A stretch of 64,000 bases of DNA from Rana temporaria (lineage: Eukaryota > Chordata > Amphibia > Anura > Ranidae): assembly GCF_905171775.1 (NCBI RefSeq), contig NC_053492.1, positions 63,263,355 to 63,327,354 of the forward strand. The letters are read 5' to 3'. The notes under the pieces were generated by a model. It searched no databases. It was not told the origin of the DNA and saw only the letters and a list, made by a program, of their open reading frames with translations. Positions 10,905-21,667 of the stretch are shown piece by piece (positions within the stretch are counted from its first letter, which is position 1; every line of letters starts with the position of its first letter). A program made the translations under genes and the position numbers.

Positions 10905-12719
10905 ATGAATCGCATCCTTGGGGATTCAGAAACTTATCAAGTTTTGCCCAAAAACCCTACTAATACTTATAAAAAGAAATTGGTTAAATTAGTATCTAAA
11001 GGCTACAGTTCATTTATTCTGAACAAGAAAGAAAAAGCCTTTCTAGTGCCCACTGCTCCAAGAATCCCAACCATATACCATCTACCCAAGATCCACAAGG
11101 ATCCATTGAACCCACCCGGTAGACCTATCGTGAGTGGAATCGACTCGATCACATCACGAATAGGTCGATACATCGATTTTTACTTGCAACCTCTAGTTAA
11201 ATTAACTCCATAATATCTTAAGGATACAACCTCCACTATTAAACTTCTGGAGGGCATTGAGGTAAAAGGTGACTACCTTCTTGCCACTGCTGATGTGGCT
11301 TCCTTATATACTTGCATCCCCCAACATTTTGGGGTTGAAGCGGTTAAACATTTTTTGAGTTGTGAACATTCTATCACTGATGTGCAGAAATCCTTCATTG
11401 TTGAGTTGCTGGAATTCGCAACAACTCATAACTATTTCTGGTTTGACCAGAAATTTTTCCTTCAAAGGCATGGCGTGGCTATGGTGGCTAAGTTTTCCCC
11501 CAGCCTCGCCAACCTTTTTATGGCCAAGTGGGAGGAGGACGTCGTCTATAGTGATAGACCTTCTTCCCTTGTCCTATGGGCTAGGTACATAGACGACGTC
11601 CTCCTCCTATGGGATGGCCCACGAGAATCTTTGGAAGAGTTCTTTCTGGTTTTGAATAACAATGATCGTGGTATTTCATTCACCTATGACTGCAGTCCTA
11701 CTAAGGTCACCTTTTTGGACCTGGAAATAGAACTTGAATCCAGACAGTTCAAATTTTGAACACACTTCAAAGTCACGGATAGAAACAGCTTTATCCCTAC
11801 TGACAGCTGCCACCATAGATCTTGGCTGAACTCGGTCCTGCGTAGCCAGTTTCTGCGTTTACGCAGGAACTGTACTAATGACGACATATACTTCTCACAG
11901 GCATCAATGCTTAAAGAAAGATTTGTCGAGAAGGGCTATGATGCTTCTTCCGTGGACCTTGAGTTACAGAAAGTGGCACTAATAGAACGTGACTCTCTTT
12001 TGATGGATAGAGCCCCACGTAAACGGGACGAATCCTTTAAATTCTCCATGGTTACCTCTTATTCCAACCAGCATAGGGATATAAAAACCATCATTGATAA
12101 ACATTGGGACATACTCAAAAATGATAAGGTCTTGGGTCCCAACTTGCCTGAATGGGCTAAAGTAATTTTTAAGGGGGCACCAACGTTGAGAAATAGCATT
12201 GCTCCTAATGTGGTTGACCCCCCAAATCGCCCTGTATTCTTTCAGGATATGAAGGGATACTATCCTTGCAAGAAATGCAGTGTCTGTCTTCACAACACTA
12301 ATGGGAAGTCTAAAACTTTGGAATTTAGATCTACTAACACAGGTAGCCAATATCCTATCAAATCGTTTTGTACATGTGCGACAACGCACATCGTTTATCT
12401 TATCACCTGCCCGTGCGGAAGGCAATACGTTGGTCGTACCATACGTACCTTTTCCGTACAGGTGGGTGAACATGTTACCAAAATTATTGGTGGGTGTACT
12501 AAGCATACAGTCTCGAAGCACTATAGGGAATGTCATGACCGTAACCCAAAAGGTTCACAGTTTTTAATCATTGACAAATATGTACCACCTTGGAGGGGAG
12601 GTGCTAAGACTAGAGTGGTGTCCAGACTTGAAGCGTATTGGATTTATGAATTACGCACTTATGTTCCACACGGCCTCAATGTCGAATGGGACATGAATGC
12701 ATTTATCATTCAATCGTAA
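10905..12719 (+). pseudogene. Penelope-like RT + GIY-YIG endonuclease, two in-frame stops
   Basis: One continuous reading frame with stops at 11211-11213 (TAA) and 11757-11759 (TGA) and no frameshift. PLE RTs have the segment seen here as YHLPKIHKDPLNPPGRPIVS near 11076-11135, then motif A DVASLYTCIPQ, and the catalytic YIDDVLLLW near 11588. After a linker, the GIY-YIG nuclease is visible as VYLITCPCGRQYVGRT near 12392-12440, with the downstream R/EH residues of the fold. Penelope-like proteins join a telomerase-related RT to this nuclease and integrate by target-primed reverse transcription. Family members normally carry 200 or more further residues upstream. Two nonsense changes and the truncation make it inactive, but the rest is well kept, implying a fairly young copy. 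Confidence 0.93.
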
Positions 12720-13465
12720 TGAAGTATTGTAATGCATCTTCATATCCAATATTGGCTCCTTAACCCCCCCCCCTCTTCATTTTTACGTCATTTTTAATTT
12801 TATTATTTTTTAATTAAATTTTTCTTTTCATTTTTAATTTTATTGTGTCATTGCAATAAAATTCCATATTTATTTACAATAGTGATTGTTTAGTATTTCT
12901 CTTTTAATATTGTTTACTATATACCATCACTTTTTTATTCTGGTAGATGTCCTATTTATGGTTGGTGACATTGACTTTGGTTTTATGTCCAATTTAGAGG
13001 ATTACTTACTAGTAATTTTCAATTGTTAGATATTAAATGGTTTTTAATTTTAATTTTGTTCTAGATAGTACGGCTACCTCCTTCCTCTCCTTGTTTTGTC
13101 TCTCTTTATTACTGAGACATACCGTATTGAGAGCGCGACGTGGTGTATGTATTGAGATGGGCCGCCTGATGCTTTGACGTTCGACGTTGCACTCCAGCTC
13201 TCTCTTTGTGTTGAGACTTGGAACGCACGCCTGCGTCACCATGATCCATCAACCTGGGAAGGGATGTGTCTATGACACAGCAGGTCACCTGACACTCTGA
13301 CGTTCGGCGTTGCGCTCCATTTCTTTCCTCGTTATGAGGCTTGGAGCGCACGCCGACGCCATCCTGATACACAAACCCGGAAGTAATGAATCGGCATTGA
13401 CAATCTTCCACCTGGAGCCATTATTGAGGTATGGGGGTGTACATCTATATATTTAGGTCGTTTTA
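12720..13465 (+). other. PLE 3' untranslated region with a ~145-bp duplicated module
   Basis: Non-coding. Two copies of a CG-rich module (about 13130-13265 and 13275-13400) share GACGTTCGACGTTGC/GACGTTCGGCGTTGC, CTTGGAACGCACGC/CTTGGAGCGCACGC and an AACCTGGGAAG/AACCCGGAAG end. The region lies between the RT stop and the hammerhead-like motif. Confidence 0.6.
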
Positions 13466-13533
13466 GCAGTAGGTCAGTACCCCAGATGACGATCTAGTGA
13501 TCGAAACGCGTCGGGACCCGCTGACCCTACTGC
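13466..13533 (+). ncRNA. Hammerhead-ribozyme-like motif 3 in the RT-bearing PLE
   Basis: Long stem I: GCAGTAGGTCAG (13466-13477) pairs with CTGACC-C-TACTGC (13521-13533, one bulge), and CCC (13480-13482) with GGG (13513-13515). Core CAGATGA (13483-13489) has U4 changed to A; an extra C (13490) precedes stem II GATC/GATC, then GAAAC (13503-13507), a two-pair stem III, and GTC ending at 13512. Hammerheads with very short stem III are known from PLE terminal repeats. The U4 change and extra base make catalysis uncertain. Confidence 0.65.
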
Positions 13534-14144
13534 TTATATGATTACATGCTTAATTTTATCTGCTGAAATGTGAGTGTAAATTTTAATCTTTTGCTGCCAA
13601 GTAAATCATTTATACAGTTTTACACTATGTGCATCTTCGTTTTCTCTTCTATCCTTTTCCATACTCTGAGCTTCCGGATCTGCTGATACTGATACATGCC
13701 TTTGTCATTACTGGCTGGTATTGGGTTAATTTCCTCCTCCGTTATACCATATACTGCATCGCAGTGGAAACCACCTTCCTGCCTGTCATTCAAGCCATTT
13801 CTGGATCCAGGACACCGCCATCTTTTAGCCTATATGACCTAATAAGTATACGCTTAATTGGGTCCATATATTCTGGTAAGCCTCCAATTTACCTTGGTGG
13901 TGGATCTACTATCAATCTTCACTTCATGTTTTCAACACTAAGTCACTTTTTGTTGGACTAATCGACTTTGAATTTTCTATGGGACTCATATTATTATTAT
14001 AATTAACCTTGATTTATATGTTTGTTTTCACTCACGGACTTTTGAGAACTTATGGTGTTATCAACTTACGTTTTTCAGATCTGTTTTACAGTCTTCCTTA
14101 TTGTTTCACATATATTTAGCGCTACAGCTACACTTTTTTTGTCT
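13534..14144 (+). other. PLE 3' tail
   Basis: A 610-nt non-coding tail from the hammerhead-like motif to the 3' terminus. It ends TTTAGCGCTACAGCTACAC plus a T run. Other tails in the window end the same way (AGCGC then T-rich), which is how I recognise the non-autonomous copies. Confidence 0.65.
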
Positions 14145-14152
14145 CACATTGA

Positions 14153-15153
14153 TTTGAATTGAAGTGGCATCCAAGTCAGATCATTATCTTAACTGACCAG
14201 ACTTGTGACATGCGACTTGTGCTCTGAGAATCTTGAAGGGGAACCCCATGCCAAAATAAAAAAAACAGCATGGGGTCCCCCTCAATGGCCTTATCAGACG
14301 CCAAACAAATTAAAAAACAAAATGGGTCCCCACAAAATTCATGCCAGACTGAAGGGTCTAGTATGGTCTTAAGGGGACCCCACACATCTTTTTTCTTTTT
14401 TTAAATTGGCATGGGTTCCCCCCTCAAGATTCACACAAGGCTCAAAGGGCCTGGTGTGGTATGATCAAAGTCAGATCCCCTTCATTGAAGTCGCATGGAA
14501 GTCAGACATAAAGTCATAGGGAAAAATAAAAAAATTAGAAAAACATATTTTTTTTTAAATTTCTTAAATTTTCCAAAAAATTGTGACAAAAAATGACAAC
14601 TTCAAAAACTTTTTTTCAGGCCCCGAGAAATTAAATCCATCAGTACATCAGGATTGATACATTTTCAGCTATATACAGTACCATAGTTTGTAGACTCTAT
14701 AACAGACTAAATAATATACACTGATTTGGGTTATGTTCACAAATATAGCCGAATACATTTTGGCCTAAATTTATGAAGAAAGATGATTTATTTGCAAAAA
14801 TTTATAACAGAAACAAAGAAAAATATTTTTTTTTTCCAAATTTTCAGTCTTTTTTTGTTTATTTAACAAATACTAAAAAAAAAATGTAGTGAGTAAATAC
14901 CACGAAAAAGCTGTATTTGTGTGAAATGTCCGCAAAAAGCGCTGAAAATTTACCTGGGCAGGAATCGGGTAAATGTGTCCTGTAATAAATTGTTTCTGTT
15001 GATCTGATACAGAAGGATAACTGAGCGTTGTCATCCCAGGACTAGAAGTGTATTACTGGCAGAATCACCAGGTGAAGATGAGGGAAAAAGTATGACAAAG
15101 AAAATGAATGCTGACACCACATCTAAGGACTGGTAAGTTGCTATACTTTATAT
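14153..15153. other. Unassigned non-coding interval
   Basis: No gene seen. 14230-14420 carries repeated GGGGACCCC/GGGGAACCCC words, a motif that recurs near 46868 and so probably belongs to a dispersed repeat. The remainder is AT-rich. Confidence 0.4.
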
Positions 15154-15532
15154 CAGTGGTCTCCAAACTGCAGCCCGAGGGTCAGATGTGGCCCTTTGCT
15201 TATCTTTATCTGGGCCTATGGGAACTATTCTTCCCTCTGATACAAGGCACTATTCCCTCCACTGACACCAACAATGGGACATCATTTCTGCCACTGACAC
15301 CAACAATGGGGCACTTTTTCTCCCACTGACACCAACAATAGGCCATTATTCCTCCCACTGACACCAATGATGGGGCAATATTCCTTTCACTGACACCAAG
15401 GATTGGGCACTATTCCTCCCACTAATACCCAAGATGAAACCTAATTTACTCCTTCTTCTCTCACTGGCCAGAGTCTGGCCCCTCTAAAGGACAGTAAACC
15501 GGCCCTTTGTTTAGAAAGTTTGGCGACCCCTG
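15154..15532. mobile_element. Short hAT MITE with internal tandem repeats
   Basis: CAGTGGTCTCCAAACT and AGTTTGGCGACCCCTG form the hAT-like inverted ends. Flanking 8-mers CTTTATAT and CTCTATAT differ by one base, as expected for an ageing hAT duplication. The interior (15245-15430) is six diverged copies of a unit of about 28 bp built on CCACTGACACCAA. Confidence 0.85.
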
Positions 15533-15540
15533 CTCTATAT

Positions 15541-16832
15541 TATATTTTTGTTCGTATCCAAAGCTAAAGAAATTAAGATTTTTCCTTTGAATAGCACTTC
15601 TAAAAACTGCCCTACTCCTAGCCCACATGCATGAAAATCAGGTTGATCTGACTTGACCCCCAGAGCAGCCAATGAAATTTAAACTTCCTCTCTTGAATTT
15701 GATTGGTAGCTTTGGGATAACACAGACTGCAATTAGTTACCTTGTAGTGTTAAATGAGGCCAACAGTTGAATAAATAGAAATTTCCTCTGTCTGGGCAAT
15801 AGACTAAATGATGCTTCAGCAAAGTATTAATTTCCTATTTTACTTAAATTTTTATTGCTCCCTATTGTTTTGATTTCTTAAGTGCCTATTAATAAAGAAG
15901 CAAACTTCCCAGGGAGAAATAAAATGTAAGTTTAATTAAGATGTATAAAAACGGGGAAAGTCATTAAAATGCTAAACGCATAAATTGTGACAATGACCTC
16001 AGAGCTTGGTGACCGATTCTCTGTGTCAGCACAATGGAGTCTGGAGCTTCAGGTATCAGCTTGCACTTGTCCTGGCTACCATACCAACCATAGAAATACA
16101 TAGAACTCAACATACGAAATATAAAACATGGTATTTTAATAATCCGATTCTGAATATTATGCAGAAAGTAACATGAAAAAATATGCTTTAAGCAGGATGT
16201 GTTGTAAATGGAGATCTTGTGCAAGCTTGGACCGGTGGCCTGGAAATTCCAGCAAATACGGCATTAACAATGCCATAAAATCTGAAAATATTATTGGGTT
16301 TATAAGCTCTAAATACTAGTCAATATCTTAATGAAATTCTTGGGACAAATCAATGTTTTCTCATTGGATCTGTACATAATGCAAGTTGCATAATACCTGC
16401 AATTATTAATAAGATATCATTGATTCTAAAGGCACAATAACCTAGAAGAACCTAGAGTGTCAGAAGGGCTGGAAAGTTCCCTGAGTCAAATCAGCACAAG
16501 AGGACAGGCAATATCCAGTGACCATTACAGGGGTAGCTCTCCACTTGTATTGCATGCTCCCCTTCCCAAATGCTACAGCTCACAGTGAGGGGGTTTAGCC
16601 AACAGAGGCAGTGCTGTCAAAGCAAAAGCAATGGGCAGGACTAGGTGTGGTCAAGGTGATTGACGAGATACAGGCTTGTGGTTCAGCAGTGACGATGCTG
16701 ATAGCTATATTCCCTGCAACATCGCCTCATCCCACTGTAGTGCAAGCAGACACAGCCTACATGAGAGTGACAACTTTATTCTGAACTCAGGAACTGTGCA
16801 GCATTGTTGCCATGCCATCACAGAAAGATATA
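15541..16832. other. Unassigned non-coding interval
   Basis: About 1.3 kb with no reading frame, RNA gene or element ends that I can support. Short spurious frames only. Confidence 0.5.
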
Positions 16833-17086
16833 TAAGGCCCCGTACACACGACCGAGGAACTCGACGTGCCAAACACATCGAGTTCCTCGTCGAGTTCAGT
16901 GTGGAAGCCGCCGAGGAACTCGGCGGGCCGACTTTTCCCACTGACTAACGAGAAAATAGAGAACATGTTCTCTTTTCGGCCTCGCTGAAAAGTGTACACA
17001 CGACCGAGTTTCTCGCCAGAATCCAGCTCCGACCGAGTTTCTGGCTGAATTCTGCCGAGAAACTCGGTCGTGTGTACGGGGCCTTA
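16833..17086. mobile_element. Foldback MITE, CCGTACACACG family
   Basis: A 254-bp element with a 24-bp perfect terminal inverted repeat that starts TAAGGCCCCGTACACACG and ends with its complement. The interior is short inverted modules around GAACTCGACG and GAGTTTCTCG. It shares the GTACACACG end with elements at 20914, 33298, 40832, 43348 and 62301, but the inner sequence is different. Confidence 0.85.
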
Positions 17087-17416
17087 AATAGACTTTGCTG
17101 GCAAGCTTAAAGCAGTTGTAAACTGCTGGTTCTGGCTTTTTTTATATTTTTCCGGACCTGCAGGGTAAAAGCACATTATGGGAAACTTACCAGTTGCAAT
17201 GTAATTGCTGGAGTCCATCTTCACCCGGTCTTCCTTATGGGTCTGCGGACTCCGGCTGTGTGACAGACCGGAGCCACAATGGCGTCACTCCCGTGCATGC
17301 TTGGGGGAGCCGTCATTGACAGGGCAGGTATCTGAAGGAACGGCATGGGTGACTGTTCCTTCAGAGCACATGCACAGATGACATCATCGGCTGAATATAT
17401 TATAAATAGCTCTTAA

Positions 17417-17781
17417 AACGAGTTCCAGCCTTTTACTGTTTATTAAAAGTCAGAAGCTACAAAAAGTGTAGCTGCTGACTTTTAATAAACAGACACTTAC
17501 CTGTTCCATGGTCAAGCGACGCAGCCGCCTGGAGCTCCTCTCCTCTCCCCCTCTCTCCACCGGCGCCTCCATTCATAGTGTGGGCACCCGGCCGTGACAG
17601 CTTTCGGCGCTGCGCTCTATGACTGGACAGGCGATCTCCTGGGACCTGTTATGTGTCCAAGGAGATCGCCTAAAGGGAGGGGCTGCCTAAGGTGAGAGGA
17701 GGAGTCACCTAGGCAGTCCCTGGGTGGAAGTAGGAAGTGGCATGTAAGGGGGCGAAGAGTGCTTAAAGTGGAAGTTCCACT
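17417..17781. mobile_element. TTAA-flanked MITE, GAGTTCCAC family, copy 1
   Basis: Bounded by TTAA (17413-17416 and 17782-17785), with ends AACGAGTTCCAG and GGAAGTTCCACT. Contains the hairpin AAAAGTCAGAAGCTAC-aaaaagt-GTAGCTGCTGACTTTT and then ACACTTACCTGT, shared with 37182-37588 and 46984-47336. Confidence 0.65.
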
Positions 17782-17785
17782 TTAA

Positions 17786-18771
17786 ATGGTACACGTTTAG
17801 GAGATATTATAGGCTTACCTATAGACACAAATTATGCTTTGAGTTTACTTTCTCTTTAACAGGTCTTTGTGGGACCTTGCAGGGGGGCTAGGAGAAAGCT
17901 GTAAAGGCATAAGCATACAAGTGCACATTGTACAGTGTTAGAGTAATAAATGTCAGGACCCAGGTCTGAACCCCCGAAATCTGCTGTGTCTAGTTATGTT
18001 TTTCTTGCTAAATCAACTGTGATGCTGGACAGATCCCTGGACAATTCCTTAAACAATCTTGTCTTGAACCTTGTTTTGCTTGAAACTTGAACCCATTGCT
18101 CCTCCCACAAACCTTTCTATTTTAGCCATGATTTTGCACTTCCTGTTTGCCAGATTATTGTGCTCTCTCCAGTCAATATATCACTTATTGAAGTTTGGTC
18201 CATCCAGGCTTCAAATTTTTGTGACACCCACTTTGAATTACAGGCACATCTTGTCCTTGGGGTGACCATTCAATGACATATCCATGAACAGCAACTTACA
18301 CATGGATTTACAGCAGTGACTACCCATGTACAATCTGTGCTTTATATTGTTTAAATCCATTTAAGTTCAATCTCTTTTCCCCATATCCTGGTGGTGTGGA
18401 TGGAAGACATGCAGGATGGAGGTGTGCTGCTAGCAGCTCTTTGTATCCACTTTGACAACGTCGTCTTTTTAATCTTTTGCACTGGTGGTAGTGTGGTATT
18501 TTTATCTTAATGTTACTCATTGCTACATTGTTTTCAATAAAGTATAATATTTTTCTTTAACCCTGGTGTCACTATAGAAGGTTACGGTGGGGATCTGCTA
18601 TCCTTAACTTTTTTCTATATGCCCTTATTTCAAAGAGACCACAACTGATGTAATCAGGATGTATAGGGATTAACGAGTGGGGATAATTCCATGTATCTGT
18701 AATAAATGTTGACTTGATATACAAGCGATGTCTTGATATACAAGTAGTGTCATGTCACAACTGAGTATAAA
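17786..18771. other. Unassigned non-coding interval
   Basis: No gene recognised. 18690-18760 has short direct repeats of CTTGATATACAAG that lead into the inverted repeat that follows. Confidence 0.4.
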
Positions 18772-19198
18772 AGAGAAGAGAGGCGTCTCTAAGTGTAGCA
18801 ATATGGTTACATTTAATGAATGTACAACATTTAGCAACTCACATGGTTGATGATTAAAAGAGGCACATCTAAGTATGCAGGCATCCGGGGTAAAGCTGTC
18901 CACATAGACCATCCCCTGCCCCGCCATTGAAGTCATCCCTTCCATTCTGCGTTCCATGAGCGATTCAAGCCTCACTTTTAGATTGTTCTACTACAGGGTA
19001 GTCTTCCCGGTCATGCTTGCAGACTGACAGCGGTGAAAGCCGGCGGTGTGGCGGACGGTCTATGTGGACAGCTTTACCCCGGATGCCTGCATACTTAGAT
19101 GTGCCTGTTTTAATCATCAACCATGTGATTTGCTAAATGTTGTACCTTCATTAAATGTAACCATATTGTTACACTTAGAGGCACCTCTCTTCTCTACT
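18772..19198. repeat. Inverted repeat, ~139-bp arms, 146-bp spacer
   Basis: 18772-18910 is complementary to 19057-19198 with a few mismatches; shared words include AAGCTGTCCACATAGACC and TAAGTATGCAGGCATCC. With GATATAC-type sequence outside both arms (to about 19460, where GGATTACAAGCATG occurs) it may be the core of a longer palindromic DNA transposon. I could not place the ends. Confidence 0.75.
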
Positions 19199-20913
19199 CT
19201 GTAGCTCCTGCTGGATTTTGCTTCTAATCCCCTCGTGGGGTCTGACATTTGTAGATGGACATTTTATGGTTACACAACCTATCACATTGCTATGATCTTT
19301 TAATATGGACTGAAGGACTTATGAATAAATGGTTGTGGAATGAATCATTTGAGTTTCCATTATTTCTTATGGGAACATTTGCTTTGATATAAGAGTGCTT
19401 TGGATTACAAGCATGTTTCTGGAACAAATTTATGCTCACAATCCAAGGTTTTACTGTATATCACTCTTGTCACACCTACTGCTGTCAATATCTTTGCCAC
19501 ATCTTGTTCCCACCTTTGGTTTGTTCTTTTGATTGCTACCCGCTACATCTGCTACTGGACCGACCCTGACTTGCTCACCTCCTGGTGGGGCAATCCTAAG
19601 GACCGCAACCTAGTACTAACACGTAGCAAAACCCATCTCCACAATCGTGAGCTCTGGTGAACACCGATTATTGCTTAGACTTTGCACCTCAGATGAGCCC
19701 ATATTATCCACCAGGGTGGCCTACTGCTTTACTTATTCAGCTGGTCAGATGGAGACTCTCTACTGCTAAAGCTACTGGTCTCCAAGCCTGACCCCTGACT
19801 ATGACAGAAAATTAATATTTTCTGCATATGCCCATACACTGTACTCAACTTTATTATGGCACCACCATATACTGTACACAAGTACATCCACATATGTCAA
19901 TGAGAGGTAATATGATGAACATGGGGTGGCTGGCTACAGGAAATAAACCTGCTGCAGTTATATTGAACAGGCTCAACTGACCCGTATGAAAGAGCCTAAA
20001 TGGAGTCAAGCTAATGCTTTGCTATTCTATTCTTAGATAAGTAAAACCCTGGCTGTGTTATTGGTAGACTCTACTATACACTGACTTCACCAATAACAAG
20101 ACACAAAAGCGTTCTCCCCCGCCCGGGTTGTCCTTTTGTGTATATTTCAATAAATCTGCCCATCTCAAACTATAATGATTAGCACATTTTTCTCCCTGAA
20201 CCTGCACATTGTGTTTTTACAAAAGAAATATCTGATTTCTCCTGGCCTGGGAGACTCAATTCTCTGAGGAGCCAAACAAAGCAGTTAATCTATATCAGTG
20301 CATTAGTGCATTTGACCTGAACTATTCCTCTGGCAATTGGTAGACATAAATCACGGCTCTGCTCATTAAGGTTTTCTGTTTGGAATCTTAAACGCACGTC
20401 CCTCTCTTTCAGGTCACCTGCATTACTGTACAGTGATGTATGCAAAGTACTCTCAGCCCCTACGTCGCCCTGCGCATGGAATGGTAATCAGGAGAAAGCT
20501 CTGCATTATTGTGCACGTCACTGCCATCCTCCAGGTTTATAAGCTTGCTCTAATCATTCTTTCTCAGACAGATATTAGAGAGACTGCAGGGAACAATGCT
20601 CTCTTGGCTTGGCTCAGTTCATAGGAGTTCATGGGAAGTTATTTGTTTTGTGTGGGACTTAAAGAGCAATTGTAGACCTTTTACATATTTTTAGATAGAC
20701 AAGTGAAAGAAATCAGCTTTAAAGCGTCTCTAAATCAGAAAATGAATATATTGCGTATCCAACGTACTAACACATACCTGAAACCAAATAGAAAATATAT
20801 ATATATTGCAGCTTATCAGTTCTTATATGTGATGACTGCATTTGCTTTTTGTTTTCAGGTTCTTTTGCTTTTTTATTTTACCTGATGACCTGGCTAGTAA
20901 CACATTTCCAGTC
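19199..20913. other. Unassigned non-coding interval
   Basis: About 1.7 kb without a credible coding region or RNA gene. 19380-19460 (CTTTGGATTACAAGCATG...) looks like the outer part of a repeat related to the preceding palindrome. Confidence 0.4.
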
Positions 20914-21315
20914 TAATGCCGCGTACACACGGTCGGAATTTCCGACAACAAATGTTCGATGTGAGCTTGTTGTCGGAAAATCCGACCGTGTGTAGGCTCC
21001 ATTGGACATTTGCTGTCGGAATTTCCGACAACAAAAATTTGAGAGCTAATTTGAGAGCTGGTTCTCAAATTTTCCGACAACAAAAGTTGTTATTGGAAAT
21101 TTCCGACCGTGTCTACACAATTAAACTCACAAAAATTCTACACATGCTCGGAATCAATTTGATGCATTCTCGGAATCATTGAACTTAATTTTTCTCGCAA
21201 TTTTCAACAACATTTGTGTGACCGTGTGTATGCAAGCCAAGTTTGAGCGAACATCCGTCAGAAAAAAATACATGGTTTTGATGTCGGAATGTCCGATGGT
21301 GTGTATACGGCATTA
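20914..21315. mobile_element. Foldback MITE, TGCCGCGTACACACG family
   Basis: Ends TAATGCCGCGTACACACGG and GGTGTGTATACGGCATTA. The inside is a series of inverted GGAATTTCCGACAACA modules, so nearly the whole 402 bp can fold. No coding capacity. Confidence 0.85.
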
Positions 21316-21574
21316 GGGTGTCTCTATGAAGGAGCAACAGACACCCTTGGACAGTAGCATTTTCAACCTGTGGAGATGCTAGTGTTAGACATATAGGTGG
21401 GTTGAAATTATGCCAGTTGGGTGCTGCCCCTGATATAGGAGGGTAAAGGTTAATGTCTTTCCCAGTTTTTGCGGGTTATCTTTGGGTCTGAACCACAGAG
21501 CCTGTGATACAAAAGAGGGACAGTGGTCCAGAAAAGAAAGCCCTCAAACAGAGAGGCCCAGAACCCATAAGACA

Positions 21575-21667
21575 ACCACGCTAACCCTAGCCCTTAACCC
21601 TAAACCTAACGTTTAATGCTAACCCTAGCCCTTAACTTTAACATTAAACACCAACCCTAGTCCTTAC
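21575..21667 (+). repeat. Telomere-like CCCTAA-type array, segment 1
   Basis: Degenerate tandem units of about 30-38 bp built on CTAACCCTAGCCCTTAACCCTAA. This is one array with 23180-23468 and 24255-24657, split by insertions. Vertebrate telomeres are TTAGGG repeats; here the hexamer is embedded in a longer degenerate unit. Confidence 0.75.

Larger units (their letters stand above)
10890..14144 (+). mobile_element. 5'-truncated Penelope-like element (EN+)
   Basis: Contains an RT plus GIY-YIG reading frame, a long 3' region, a hammerhead-like motif and a tail ending in AGCGCTACA followed by T-rich DNA. CACATTGA occurs immediately before (10882-10889) and after (14145-14152), consistent with an 8-bp target-site duplication, though 8 bp alone is weak. 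The amino-terminal part of the RT is missing, so the copy is 5'-truncated. Confidence 0.8.

Noticed and set aside
11979..12536. 185-codon minus-strand frame
   Set aside because: Antisense shadow of the PLE RT/GIY-YIG frame.
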